Source: Amia ocellicauda
Lineage: Eukaryota; Chordata; Actinopteri; Amiiformes; Amiidae
Length of the DNA stretch: 64,000 nt
Direction: 5' to 3'
Assembly: GCF_036373705.1 (NCBI RefSeq)
Contig: NC_089864.1
Span: forward strand, 4,679,001 to 4,743,000
Every line of letters begins with the position of its first letter. The first letter of the stretch is position 1. Shown here piece after piece: positions 18,422 through 30,154 of the stretch. Under the pieces are notes generated by a model that saw nothing but the letters and a program-made list of their open reading frames with translations, was not told the DNA's origin and made no database searches. Both the position numbers and the translations under genes were made by a program.

Positions 18422-19391
18422 TCATTCGGGGTCTTCGTCCAGTTGATTGGGGGCATCCTGACAGAGAGCCCGGCGGCCCAGGTAGGTGGCACCCTGACGC
18501 AGGTTGGGATTGCGGAGCAGAAAGTTGACGGACGTGGTCAAGCAGAACAGGGTCAGGGGGATGTTGGCGTAGAGCTGAAACTGTGGCAAAACATTGCTGG
18601 AATAGCTCAACATGATGTACAGGATGAGGGAGACACTGTACAGCAGCACCTGGCAGGACATCAAGCGCATCACCCTCCGCTCGCTGTCCAGACGTGGCGA
18701 CGAGGAGAACTCACTGCAGCCGCTCTTCATGCGGCGGATGTGGGCCCGCAGGTGGCGGAGGATGGCCACGCAGGAGGCCGTCATGACTGTGAGGGGCAGC
18801 GCCAAGAACAGGAAGGAGCCCACAACTGTAAAGATAAGATTCTCCTGTTTGACTGTACAGTCATACGTCAACAGCAGCTCTGTGGCGTTGGTGAGGTTTT
18901 GGGGCCGGCAGTGGCCCTTCAAAAGCGAGTTCCAAGACATGCCGAAGCAGAGGAAGAAGATGATCAACAACGCCCAGCACACCAAGCAGGAGAGATGGGA
19001 CTTGATAACCCTGAAGCAGCCTGTCTTTGCAGGGAGGATCTTGAGGCAGTAATAGAGGCAGAGCAAGGCATTGTACCAGATGCTGGTGCACACGGTCAGA
19101 TCTTGGTTAAACAAGACCATGAAGGCGATGCCAGGGTATTTGCAAAAAATGTTTGATACCACTATCTAGAACCCACACCGCCGTGTTCAGGCACAGCAGC
19201 ATGTTGGATATGGCCACGGTGCCGATGATTAGGTTGGCGTCGCTGGTTCTCTTCTCCTTGAGCTCAACCTGCCGGGTCCGGAGCACACACAGCAAGACCA
19301 CGATGCTGGCACTGCAGCCGAGGAAGGCGCAAATGCCTGTTAAAGCGCTGCTCACGTATTTGCCCCCCAATCCAGAATCTGACCTATTCAT
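18422..19391 (-). pseudogene. TAS2R-like receptor, copy 2, with a single frameshift
   Basis: Same gene as copy 1 by alignment. The first 80 or so codons (19391 to about 19155) are almost identical to copy 1, and the remainder to the stop at 18422 is also intact. Between them, near 19139-19156, the run that reads GCAAAAATTGTTGATA in copy 1 reads GCAAAAAATGTTTGATA here, one base longer. This shifts the frame in TM2/loop 1 before TM3. An internal ATG in the shifted frame would give a 246-residue product lacking TM1-2, unlikely to work. A recent pseudogene is the simplest reading; an assembly homopolymer error is the alternative. Confidence 0.8.
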
Positions 19392-20247
19392 GTCAGCTTT
19401 CTCTTCTTTTCCTTGCCCTGGATCCTTTGTTTCTCTTTCTCGTCCTCAGTTTAGAAAGCAGACAACAAAGTCACCAGTGCTTCTCAATTGACTCGACCTC
19501 TTGTCCTTCTCTACATATGTATTTATTTTCATAGATATCTTGTCATTCATTTATTAACTTTACCCCTTAGTTCATACAACTCCAATACTCTTTAAACTGA
19601 GGCTCTCCTCCTCCGGTGAGCTCTGTCTGTTTCCAAACTCCTCTATGTAGTTTCAGCCTTTCAGCTCTGTCTGCCTCTCTCCTCTTGACAGAACTGTGTC
19701 CGCCCGCTCAGGGACAGACCATTCCTCACCGCTGCTGGAGAGAAGCCCTGACACGATATGCAAACTCAAGCAGTGCAGCTGCAGATCGATCATAACTTTG
19801 AAAAATGATATGTCTCCTTCATAATTTTAGCCACTGGAGGGTGGTACAGGGATGTGCAGGGGGATCTACTTTCCCTTTAATTGTCCTACAATGGAGCCCC
19901 AATTCAGGTAGTATTTTGAAAGATACAATAATTTTAGGATTATCTGCAACAGACCCCTAAACTTCCTTTAGCCCCCCCCCAAGGACCAGATTTCCCTGCA
20001 TTGAGCACAGAGAATTGACTGGACTAAACTGGACTGGACTTGCTTAGTTGATCAGGCACTAACGTGTTTCCCAGTCTGTAGAAATTAGTGATTTAGGGAG
20101 AGACTTAACAATGTCTCTCAAAGCAGTGGCTGAATGTGAAGTTAATCTGGACTCCTCACTGAAAACCTTTAATTGAGGGCTGAGGTGGAATGAAAACCAG
20201 ATGAGCTTATACTATACTATGCTATACTATACTATATCCAGGAGGCA

Positions 20248-21216
20248 TCATTCGGGGTCTTCGTCCAGTTGATTGGGGGCATCCTGACAGAGAGCCCGGC
20301 GGCCCAGGTAGGTGGCACTCTGACGCAGGTTGGGATTGCGGAGCAGAAAGTTGACGGACGTAGTCAAGCAGAACAGGGTCAGGGGGATGGTGGAGTAGAA
20401 TTGAAACTGTGTCACGTCACTGTTGGAATAGCTCATCCAGGTGTACAGGATGAGGGAGACGCTGTACAGCAGCACCTGGCAGGACATCAAGCGCATCACC
20501 CTCCGCTCGCTGTCCAGACGTGGCAACGAGGAGAACTCACTGCAGCCGCTCTTCATGCGGCGGATGTGGGCCCGCAGGTGGCGGAGGATGGCCACGCAGG
20601 AGGTCGTCATGACTGTGAAGGGCAGCACCAAGAACAGGAAGGAGCCCACAACTGTAAAGATAAGATTCTCCTGTTTGACTGTACTTTCATATGTCGCCAG
20701 GAGCTCTGTGGAGTTGGTGAGGTTTTGGGGCTGGCAGTGGCCCTTCAGAAGCGAGTTCCAAGACATGCCGAAGCAGAGGAAGAAGATGATCAACAACGCC
20801 CAGCGCACCGAGTGGGAGAGATGGGATTTGATGGCCCTGAAGCAGCCTGTCTTTGCAGGGAGGATCTTGAGGCAGTAATAGAGGCAGAGCAAGGCGTTAT
20901 ACCAGATGCTGGTGCACACAGTCAGAACTTCGTTAAACAAGACCATGGTGGCAATGACAGGGTATTTGCAAAAATTGTTGACACTATTATCTAGAGCCCA
21001 CACCGCCGTGTTCAGGCACATCAGCATGTTGGATATGGCCACGGTGCCAATGATTAGGTTGGCGTCGCTGGTTCTCTTCTCCTTGAGCTCAACATACCGG
21101 GTCCGGAGCACACACAGCAAAACAATGATGCTGGCACCGCAGCCAATGGTGGCACAAATGCCCGTGAAAGCGCTGCTCACATATTTCACCCCCATTACCG
21201 AAGCTGAGCTATTCAT
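20248..21216 (-). CDS. Intronless seven-TM receptor, TAS2R-like, copy 3
   Basis: 322 codons, colinear with copy 1 and with the same TM layout, TM3 end (CLKILPAKTGCFRAIKSH), NLTNST sequons in loop 2 and SERRVMRLMSCQVLLYS TM6 entry. It differs from copy 1 mainly in the N-terminal 35 residues (MNSSASVMGVKYVSSAF...), TM3 entry (NEVLTVCTS) and extracellular loop 3 (SYSNSDVTQFQFY). Those are the extracellular faces likely to touch ligands, whereas the intracellular loops are nearly invariant. It is intact and likely functional. Its flanks are the most diverged of the three units. Confidence 0.75.
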   Translation of the reverse strand: MNSSASVMGVKYVSSAFTGICATIGCGASIIVLLCVLRTRYVELKEKRTSDANLIIGTVAISNMLMCLNTAVWALDNSVNNFCKYPVIATMVLFNEVLTVCTSIWYNALLCLYYCLKILPAKTGCFRAIKSHLSHSVRWALLIIFFLCFGMSWNSLLKGHCQPQNLTNSTELLATYESTVKQENLIFTVVGSFLFLVLPFTVMTTSCVAILRHLRAHIRRMKSGCSEFSSLPRLDSERRVMRLMSCQVLLYSVSLILYTWMSYSNSDVTQFQFYSTIPLTLFCLTTSVNFLLRNPNLRQSATYLGRRALCQDAPNQLDEDPE

Positions 21217-22404
21217 GTCAGCTTTCTTTTTCCTTGCTCTGGATCCTTTGTTTCTCTCACTCGTCCTCAGTTTAGAAAGCTGACAACAAAGTCACCAGTG
21301 CTTCTCAATTGACTCAATCTCTTGTCTTTCTCTACAACTGTATTTATTTTTGTAGATATATTATCATTAATTTATTCATGATAATAAATTGTAGTTCCTA
21401 CAACTCCAATACTCTTTAAACTGAGGCTCTCCTCCTCCGGTAAACTCTGTCTGTTTGCCAAACTCCTCTACGTAGAGTTTCAGCCTTTCAGCTCTGTCTG
21501 CCTCCCTCCTCTTGACACGACTGTGTCCGCCCACTCAGGGACAGAGGATTCCTCACTGCTGCTGGAGAGACGCCCTTACAAGATATGCAAACTCAAGCAG
21601 TGCAGCTGCAGATCGATCATCGCCTTAATATTGTTAGCCACTGGAGGGTGGTACAGGGATGTATAGGGGGATCTACTTTCCCTTTAATTGTCCTACAAGG
21701 GAGCCCCCAATTCAGGTAGTGTTTTTGAAGATAGTCATTTCAAGATTATCTGCAATAGACCCCTGAACTTCCTTCAGCCCCCCCCAAAGGACTAGAGTTC
21801 CCTGCATTGAGCACAGAGAATTGACTGGACTAAACTGGACTGGACTTGCTTAGTTGATCAGGCACTAACAATGTTTCCCAGACTGTAGAAATGAGTGATT
21901 TAGGGAGAGACTTAACAAATGTCTCTCAAAGCAGTGGCTGAATGTGAAGTTAATCTTGACACCCCACTGAAATCCTTTAATTGAGAGCTGAGTTGGAATG
22001 AAAACCAGATGACCTTATACTATACTATGCTATACAGTTATGTCTTGTAAATCTCCAGGAAAAATTATGGAGAACCTATTGTTCTCTACTGTAGATCTTT
22101 AGAATCAAGGATCTTCTGGTTTTCATTGAATATGATCATTAGACACAGATTTTAGGCATCACCATTGTTAATACATGTTTTAATAAAATGTTAAAATAAT
22201 AAAGTCTCTTCATACCATTATTAACACTGGAAAAAACATAACATCTTCTGGAGTGGAAACATCAGTGGTAAGTATTAGATTACACTTGTGCTCACAGGTG
22301 CATTAGATGTTTATCCAAGACCTGGTTTTGCATGCAGTATCAAGTTACCTGTCGGAGGTACAGAAGCCCCTGCTTTACATGGGAGATGAATGCATACCAG
22401 GAGA

Positions 22405-22414
22405 ATTAAAAAAA

Positions 22415-22478
<64 letters not shown>

Positions 22479-22480
22479 TA
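22405..22480. repeat. (AAT)n microsatellite
   Basis: About 22 consecutive ATA/AAT triplets lie in the spacer beyond the receptor array. The surrounding 22036-22845 holds no recognisable gene. Confidence 0.95.
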
Positions 22481-22845
22481 ACACATTGAGAAAGAGTGGA
22501 ACATTTTACCTTGACCAATTCAAAACTTTGCCCTACCCATGAGTCTTCAAATCACAAACCTGTATCATATCATAGTTCTATAACTATAGAAGCAATCATA
22601 GGATTCTTTCAATGAGTATCAATCACCATCAATCAGCCCAACCAAGTTAAAAGGAAAATGAAAATGCAAAGATCAGACAAAAAAAAAAGTGGATGACAAC
22701 ACACAAAGTCCAGAGAAAAGATTGCACGTTATTCTGAGTAACTCTGAGAAAAAATCCTGAGCAGCAGACCTTGGATTTCATGGGACACATCAAACTGCAG
22801 CAAAGAGCGCTGAAGACAACGACACTTTTGATGTACTATAATATA

Positions 22846-23328
22846 TACTCAGCAAAAAAGAAACGTCCCTTATTCAGGACACTGTATTTTAAAGAACAAA
22901 TTGTAAAAATCCAAATAACTTTACAGATCTTTATTGTAAAGGGTTTAAACAATGCTTTCCATGCTTGCTCAATGAATTATAAACAATTAATGAACATGCA
23001 CCTGTGGAACGGTCGTTAAGACACTAACAGCTTACAGACAGTAGGAAATTAAGGTCACAGTTATAAAAAATTAGGACACTAATTCTGCACTGCAGGACTT
23101 AATGCAGCTGGTGGCCACAGCAGATACTGACTGTTACTTTTTTGCCCCCCCCCCACCTTTGTTCAGGGAAACATTATTCCATTTCTGTTAGTCACATGTC
23201 TGTGAAACTTGTTCAGTTTATGTCTTGGCTGTTGAATCTTTTTATGTTCATACAAATATTTACACGTTAATTTTGCTGAAAATCAAAGCAAGTGGAAATT
23301 GAGAGGACGTTTCATTTCTTGCTGAGTA
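22846..23328. mobile_element. Non-autonomous Tc1/mariner-like element with CTCAGCAA termini
   Basis: The left terminus is TACTCAGCAAAAAAGAAACG and the right terminus, on the other strand, is TACTCAGCAAGAAATGAAAC. The body is about 480 bp and has no transposase reading frame. It contains CACCTGTGGAACGGTCGTTAAG, a block I recognise from a family widespread in fish genomes (recollection, not checked). TA dinucleotides flank it as expected for this superfamily. Confidence 0.75.
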
Positions 23329-23332
23329 TATA

Positions 23333-24546
23333 CACCGATCAGCCATAACATTATAACCACCTGCCTAATATTGTGTAGGTCCCCCTTTTGCTGCCAAAAC
23401 AGCCCTGACCCGTCGAGGCATGGACTCCACTAGACCTCTGAAGGTGTGCTGTGGTATCTGGCACCAAGACGTTAGCAGCAGATCCTTTAAATCCTGTAAG
23501 TTGCGAGGTGGGGCCTCCATGGATTGGACTTGTTTGTCCAGCACATCCCACAGATGCTCGATTGGATTGAGATCTGGGGAATTTGGAGGCCAAGTCAACA
23601 CTTTGAACTTGTTGTTGTGTCCTCAAACCATTCCTGAACCATTTTTGCTTTGTGGCAGGGCGTATTATCCTGGTGAAAGAGGCCATGCCATCAGGGAATA
23701 CCATTTCCATGAAAGGGTGAACATGGTCTACAACAATGCTTAGGTAGGTGGTACGTGTCAAAGTAACATCCACATGAATGGCAGGACCCAAGGTTTCCCA
23801 GCAGAACATTGCCCAAAGCATCACACTGCCTCCGCCGACTCGCCTTCTTCCCATAGTGCATCCTGGTGCCATGTGTTCTCCAGGTAAGAGACGCACACTC
23901 ACCCGGCCATTCATGTGATGTAAAAGAAAACGTGATTCATGACACCAGGCCACCTTCTTCCATTGCTCCGTGGTCCAGTTCTGATGCTCACGTGCCCATT
24001 GTAGGTGCTTTCGGCAGTGGACAGGGGTCAGCATGGGCACCCTGACTGGTCTGCGGCTACGCAGCCCCATACGCAACAAACTGCGATGCACTGTGTGTTC
24101 TGACACCTTTCTATAAGAACCAGCATGAACTTTTTCAGCAATTTGAGCTACAGTAGCTCGTCTGTTGGATCGGACCACACGGGCCAGCCTTCGCTCCCCA
24201 CGTGCATCAATGAGCCTTGGCTGCCCATGACCCTGTCGCCGGTTCACCGCTTTTCCTTCCTTGGACCACTTTTGATAGGTACTGACCACTGCAGACCGGG
24301 AACACCCCACAAGAGCTGCAGTTCTGGAGATGCTCTGACCCAGTCGTCTAGCCATCACAGTTTGGCCCTTGTCAAAGTCGCTCAGATCCTTACGTTTGCC
24401 CATTTTTCCTGCTTCTAACACATTTGAGGTCAAAATGTTCACTTGCTGCCTAATATATCCCACCCACTGACAGGTGCCATGATAACGAGATTATCAGTGT
24501 TATTCACTTCACCTGTCAGTGGGCATAATGTTATGGCTGATCGGTG
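23333..24546 (-). mobile_element. Tc1/mariner transposon, decayed, inserted at the end of the neighbouring element
   Basis: Inverted termini CACCGATCAGCCATAACATT at 23333 and the matching reverse complement ending at 24546, flanked by TA at 23331-23332 and 24547-24548. The transposase reads on the minus strand from [20 protein letters not shown] (paired-like helix-turn-helix) toward [14 protein letters not shown] and a KGGPTQY end. It is dead: the WSDES block reads WCHES, losing the first catalytic Asp, and the frame changes between about 23600 and 23660, before the PIEHLW Glu region. Confidence 0.92.
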
Positions 24547-24975
24547 TACACTGTATGTGTGTGTAATACTCATTTCAGATTATACATCTCATTGATAACT
24601 AATGCATACAATTTTTTGTGATTTAAATGTAGATGTCCTACTAAATGTGCTTCGCTTGCAGGTGAATTGTATAACAGCACTATAACAGCAGAACCGAAGA
24701 CAGGCATTTGAAAAGGGAAACCTATTCATTCGATTCCTCATTGAACCAAGCTGCAAAATTGACACATCTTGTCATCATGTATTTTTAAATTATATTAGAA
24801 AGCTTTGGCTGCAAAGGGTTAAGATTACTGTCGAAGAAAATATAGAAGCGATCAATATATTTTAATATTAATAACTGTGATACTAATGCATCACATACAC
24901 CTGTAAGCATACCTAATGTCATGCGTAACTGGTTTGTTTCAGCAGATTTGTTTAATTCCTGGCACACATTTCATT

Positions 24976-25482
24976 TCATTTCATTTCTACCACTGATCTT
25001 GAGTTCACTGCTGCAGTCCTTGCTGTGGAGTTGGAAGCCGCAGGCCCCAAACACAGCAGGAAGAAGGTGCAGGAGAGGCTGAGGCATAGGAGGAAGCCGC
25101 CCAGTTGGCAGCGGGTCACCGTGCGGGCAAAGTCGTGCTTGAGACTGAGGCAGAGGCGAGACTTGGCAGGTACGATTTTAGCAGAGTAGAAGAGGCAGAG
25201 CAGAGTGCTGAAACAGCTGGTAGTGTACATATTCAAGGTGGCCAGGTACTGCATGGCATAAGAGAGTGGCGAGAGGTTAAAGACAGCGCACCAGAAGTAC
25301 AGGGCCGAGAAGAGCGAAAGCAGTGTGTTGGAGACGGCCACCGAGGCCACGGCCGGAGTTATAGTTTCTGTCCCCGGCAGTGCCAGGCAAAACAGCACCA
25401 GCATGTTGCTGAGAATCGCTGCTGCTGCGACTATCAAGAGCTGAGCCATTAAGGAGGCCATCCCGGATCCCACTGTGTCCAA
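24976..25482 (-). pseudogene. Truncated, diverged relative of the TAS2R-like receptors (copy 4)
   Basis: A 168-codon frame, MDTVGSGMASLMAQLL..., covers TM1 to about TM4 with the same architecture as copies 1-3, including CFSTLLCLFYSAKIVPAKSR aligned to the TM3 end of the others. Sequence identity is low, so it is an old paralogue, not part of the recent tandem expansion. The frame stops just inside an (ATTTC)n tract (24967-24986), and nothing resembling TM5-7 follows. Because the family is intronless, a missing 3' exon is unlikely. It is most likely a broken gene. Confidence 0.6.
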
Positions 25483-26125
25483 TATCAGGGACCTGTGTTC
25501 CTATCTGTGCCGAGTGTCACTGAGGCTCTCTCTGGCCGCTAGAGTGTTCAACAGGTGTCTTCCCATCCGTTTTTACAAGAGTTCAGATTAAATTCCACAG
25601 CCAGAGACTGTAGTGGATGTATTCTGTCTTTCCTTCTTCTTTGCTGTATGCGCTATCTGTCGAGCAAAACACGATCGCGTGCATTCAGCTTCTGTGTGGG
25701 TGCAGGCTCTCGGTGCCTTCCACAAAAGCTTTCCACACGATTCATACTTCTTCCTTGAGGTTGTGTTGAGGTGTGCAGCCAAATGTGGGCTTGCAAACCA
25801 TTCCTCTGCAGCTGGCCAGTCTGATATGTAAAACATTGTTTTCACACAGCAGCTGTGGTCAGGAAAGAACACCCACTCTAAAATTCCCTGTTGTTTCCAC
25901 CTCAGGGTTTATCAGGTAAGTATCTATGTAAGCATGTGTGTATGTGTGTGTGTATGTATGATTGTGTGTTCATTAAACCATTCTCAGAATCTGGAAAAGT
26001 GATTCAGCATAGAGAACGCTGTAGACATTCTTTGTACATAATCCTGGAATTCCCTAAACGTATAAATAAACTATTAAAACTCTCTCTCTCGTTCTCTCAC
26101 TATCCATCTCTCTATCTATATATAT

Positions 26126-26445
26126 AGTGCCTTGCAAAAGTATTCAGACCCCTGACCAATTCTCTCATATTATTGAATTACAAATAATACATCGAATTTT
26201 CATTGTTTAATATTTTATTGTAAAACACTGAAACTCAGAATCAATTATTGTAAGGTGACATTGTTTACTGTTGGGAAATATTTATGAAAAATAAAAAAAC
26301 TGAAATGTGTTGCTTGCATAAGTATTCAACCCCTGTGCTGTGGAAGCTCCCAGTTTACCGAATGAAAGAAATTGCCCTAAATAGGACACAATTACATTAT
26401 CATTGGCCTCTACCTGTGAACCATTAAAGTTGCGGTCATATTTTC
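26126..26445. mobile_element. Tc1-like transposon end fragment
   Basis: Begins AGTGCCTTGCAAAAGTATTC after a (TA)n tract, then has a second internal match of the type CTTGCATAAGTATTCAACCC. These are the hallmark terminal and subterminal sequences of a Tc1-like family common in fish. No transposase remains and the other terminus was not found, so this is a truncated copy. Confidence 0.6.
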
Positions 26446-27289
26446 TGGATTCAGCAATCAGAGCAATAATAACAACCATAACTATTATTAATAAAAAAGG
26501 TGGATACGATATAGAGCCTAGAAAACGATTGTATTAATCCATTGGTCCTAATCTTTGGTCCTTGAGAGATCCCAAAATCTTTAAGGTTTTACGGGCGTCT
26601 TCCACCAGTAAAGATTGTGTCGAGATGCACAGTCCGCTCTTCAGCTTCATTGTCTGAGAGCTGTTAACCCCCCATCCCCACAGCCTTTACAGAAAGCTTT
26701 TTCTCACCTCTCCTGTAACAATGTGCTCTGACTGCACTGCTGTCTGCACAGCCCTGGGGGCCCCATCAGGATCCCATTGTCCCCCAGCTCCAGGCAGTGG
26801 AGCTACAGAATGCAGAGTACAATGTGCAATTTACAACCTGCATTGGCCTGATTCATAAATATATAAACACACACGCACACACAGTATATATCAATTTCGT
26901 TCAAGTCCAGGACAATGTTGTGGAGCTGTGCAGGGGTTTCTATGTGAAGCACTCTCCCTGCGTACTCTTCTGAACCTCTACAGATGTCTCCAGAGATGTG
27001 AATTGTGCATGATTGCCTTCAGGCCCTGCTCCAGCCTGAGGCAAACTCGGAGTCAGGAGGTGCTCTTTAATTGGTAGCCGGTTGGCAGTGATAACTATGA
27101 GCGAGCGGGTCTGACAGTGTTGCCTAATTGACACAGCTTATACAGCCACTGCCCCTCATTGGGAATAGAGCACCACGCCATCACACACACAGACACACCC
27201 TCCCCAGTCTCACCTCAATGCAGTCAGCTGGAATCTGTACAGTTTCCTCTATGCTAAATCAGTGCCCTACGATTTCTCAAAAGATCACT

Positions 27290-28115
27290 GCCAAATAAGT
27301 TCACGTCAAAGGATATTAAGATGATAACAACATAAGAAAGTTTACAAATGAGAGGAGGCCATTTAACCCATTATGCTCGTTTGGTGTCAATTAATAACTA
27401 AGTGATCCAAGGATCCTATCCAGCCTATTTTTAAATGTTCCCACATTTTCTGCTTCAACCACATCGCTGGGGAGTTTGTTCCAGATTGTGACAACTCTCT
27501 TATACATAATTCACCTTTTTTTAGATATTGCAATGTATTTACACATTCACTGCAGGTGTCCCTGTATTTCTTCTCCATATACAACTTGAATACACCAGTC
27601 CAGGCCTATGGGTTTCACTGTAGGGGGTTTTAACAGAAGATGCAGTGTATTTTTTTCTTGTTTGAACGAGACCTATTTAGAGGCACGAGATTAGAAAGCT
27701 TCAAAGTTCAGGCAGACAAGGGATTTCTCTCAATGGCTCTTCCAGCACCTTTGTAACAGTGCCATTCACAGGCAAATTGGTCTCCCCTCAATGTAGCTTT
27801 CCAGTGAAGTATATTTCCAAACCAACTGGATTGACTTCAATCGGAAACCGGCATCAGAAGAGGAGGGGGTTGGGTGTAAACATGATTTCATTTTTGCTTA
27901 ATCTCTGAAGCCCCTACAAAAAAAAAAAAAAACAATCCAGGTGTTTTTTTTATTTAAAATCTAGACCTTGAGTGCAACCCTTTAAATATTGTGACCATCT
28001 GAATCAAATCCACTCTCTTTGGAATTAGTTCTGCTTCAGACTAAAGAGATTCAGTTCCTTCAGCCTTTTCCATAGAAGAGCCCTGAGACCAGGGCTTACT
28101 CTAGTCTCCACTTCT
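27290..28115. repeat. Old dispersed repeat, interrupted copy
   Basis: Two blocks, about 27321-27595 (AACATAAGAAAGTTTACAAA, then CACATCGCTGGGGAGTTTGT) and about 27950-28115 (GACTAAAGAGATTCAGTTCC), lie in the order of one repeat I recall as abundant in gar, bowfin and sturgeon genomes. The 350 bases between them do not match it and probably represent a later insertion or decay. The family class (LINE-derived or other) is uncertain. Confidence 0.45.
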
Positions 28116-29598
28116 TCAACCGAATTACAACAAACATTAACACTCATGTTCTAATATTGTGGATTATGTGGCTGTTTCTCTGCTCATCCACAGCATGCCA
28201 TTTGTATTGTAGGCAAAATGTATTAAGATAGTCTGCACCCTCCACAAACACAAAATAAAAAACAATGAATTGCCACTGTGCTAATTCGTTCCCAGGCTTA
28301 TTCCTCACAAAAAAATATAATTGGCAGGAATCCATAAGTAGTTTTAACCATTATTTAATTATTTGTGTGTCTATTTCTTAAAAAAGTGTAATGTTGTTTG
28401 TCTGTGGGTAAGTAGCTAAATATATAATATATTCTCAAGAGCTCAAGCCCTGAGCTTTCCAGATTCCCAGATAACAGATAACAGATAATGTAAGTGAACT
28501 AAAAAAAAAAAGTGTGAATAGTTATTATGATTATTATTATTTTTGTTGTTTATGGTTGTCAGCGCTCCTGTGATTGATTAATTGGGATTGACTGGGACCT
28601 CCTATACAATTCCAAGTTATATATCATGAAGAAAAAGCAAAAGAAGGTGGATGTCAGCCTGCACTATAACAAGACTTGTTCCCTTCATACAATTATCATG
28701 CAAGACATTCATTTATTTTGGTGATTCGTTAAGTCGAATATAGATGGTTGATTAAAATAAGCTAATGTATCAGTAATCAATTCCAAACTAACTGAAAAAT
28801 GATTCAGCCTCTGGAAACCCTGGAAAAAATAAGTAAATAAATTAATCTAGTCGATTGCAACGAGTTCAGAGATGGTGTCAATACTTTAGAAAATAATAGT
28901 CCCCCCCACCCACCCACCCACCTGCTTCAGCTCATTTCAATAAACAGGAATCCTTACAGTTTTCTACAGACTGGACCGGCTGCATCGACAAAACCCTCAG
29001 TAGATGTTAATAATGAATGGATAATATATTACACTAAATATTATGATTGTATGATTTATAAACCAAAGGGGTGGGGATACTTTCCACTACGACTGGTCCT
29101 TTCTGTGCCCGACCATGATCAGGGGAAGACGAAGATGGGCTCTCAGCACAGGACTGGGAGTGGAGCTCCCCAAACTGGAATGACTGAAATTGGCTTCCAG
29201 TGGAAAACAAAGGCCTAATGATCTGCGAATGGGCCGGGGGGGGCAAGACTGGAGGAGGTGTCGGCCCATTGTTTTGGACCGGTCAGAAAATGGCCCTTCA
29301 GGAAGCTGCACTGCAGGAGAGCAATTGAGGGAAGATATTGGTTGGGGGGGCTAGTAAGGGCTATTGAGTGATGGTTGGGGGTTAGCAAGTTTTGGGATGT
29401 TATCTACAGAAGGTTACAGAATAGAAGACAAGTCACCATGAATTTTTGGGGCTACAGAAACTTCTGTCTAAAGATGTCTTTTCTTAATACAAAGAAAAAC
29501 GTTGAAAAGAGTTCACTGTGGATGTTTCTTTTGTTTTTTTTGGGAAGGCTGAATTACATTTTTGTGCTGTATAAACACATACATAATGAAGATGATTT

Positions 29599-29629
<31 letters not shown>

Positions 29630-30080
29630 CATTTCAATTTGGCTCAAAGGTAAACAGTTAGCATGATCCTAAAGGCGTTATGTATCCAGCCCCTAATTAG
29701 GGTCAGAAAAAGGAAGGATCAGCTTTTTCATTCTTCTTTTGCATGACAACAATGGTGCATGATACGGCGTGATTTGCAAAAGGGACAGGATAGCACCATT
29801 GGCAGAAACGTGACTTTTAATGCCTGATTGATTTATGTAATTGTTGTTTTTAAAGGGTGAAATGAATTAATTCCCATTAAGGAGTTTATTAAGTGCCCTG
29901 AATTAGGATTTAGGAATGACATCACAACTTGCAATTTTCCTCCTTTTCCTATAATTTGATATAACAATAACACAAAAGCCTTTTTTTTTTTTTTTAATAA
30001 AGCACAATTAAATTAAATGAGTAATAAGGAGAATATCATCCGAGTTGTTACCAAACAAACAAAAAAACAATATCCAAATA

Positions 30081-30154
30081 CAGCTCTGTAAAACATTGAG
30101 ACCACTTAACACTGATTTCTGAACTTGGAGTGGTATCAATTTTTTCCAGAGCTG
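30081..30154. mobile_element. Short MITE with CAGCTCTG termini, upstream of POU5F1
   Basis: A 74-bp element bounded by CAGCTCTG and CAGAGCTG, with TA on both sides. The interior contains GAGACCACTTAACACTGATT. It resembles the two ends of a Tc1-like transposon joined by a large internal deletion. A sister copy lies in POU5F1 intron 1 at 32330-32396. Confidence 0.8.

Larger units (their letters stand above)
16557..22035. repeat. Three tandem 1.83-kb segmental duplications carrying TAS2R-like genes
   Basis: Units of about 1,826-1,828 bp run 16557-18384, 18385-20210 and 20211-22035. Each begins in a short TATACTATACTATGC-type tract followed by CCAGGAGGCATCATTCGG, then the C-terminus of a receptor gene, the gene, and about 850 bp of 5' flank. 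A last copy of the boundary tract closes the array at about 22014-22034. Units 1 and 2 are nearly identical even in the non-coding flank (17563-18384 against 19392-20210). Unit 3 differs by many substitutions and small indels. The order of events is therefore an older duplication giving unit 3, then a recent one, or gene conversion, between 1 and 2. Confidence 0.95.

Noticed and set aside
16787-20994. Repeated 145- and 241-codon plus-strand frames across the receptor array
   Set aside because: They are antisense shadows of the receptor genes, repeated only because the units are duplicated.
16594-21216. Receptors as V1R/ORA or rhodopsin-class GPCRs
   Set aside because: No DRY, NPxxY or V1R signature was seen. 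The TM3 end, loop-3 and TM7 end motifs fit TAS2R better, though only a profile search would settle it.
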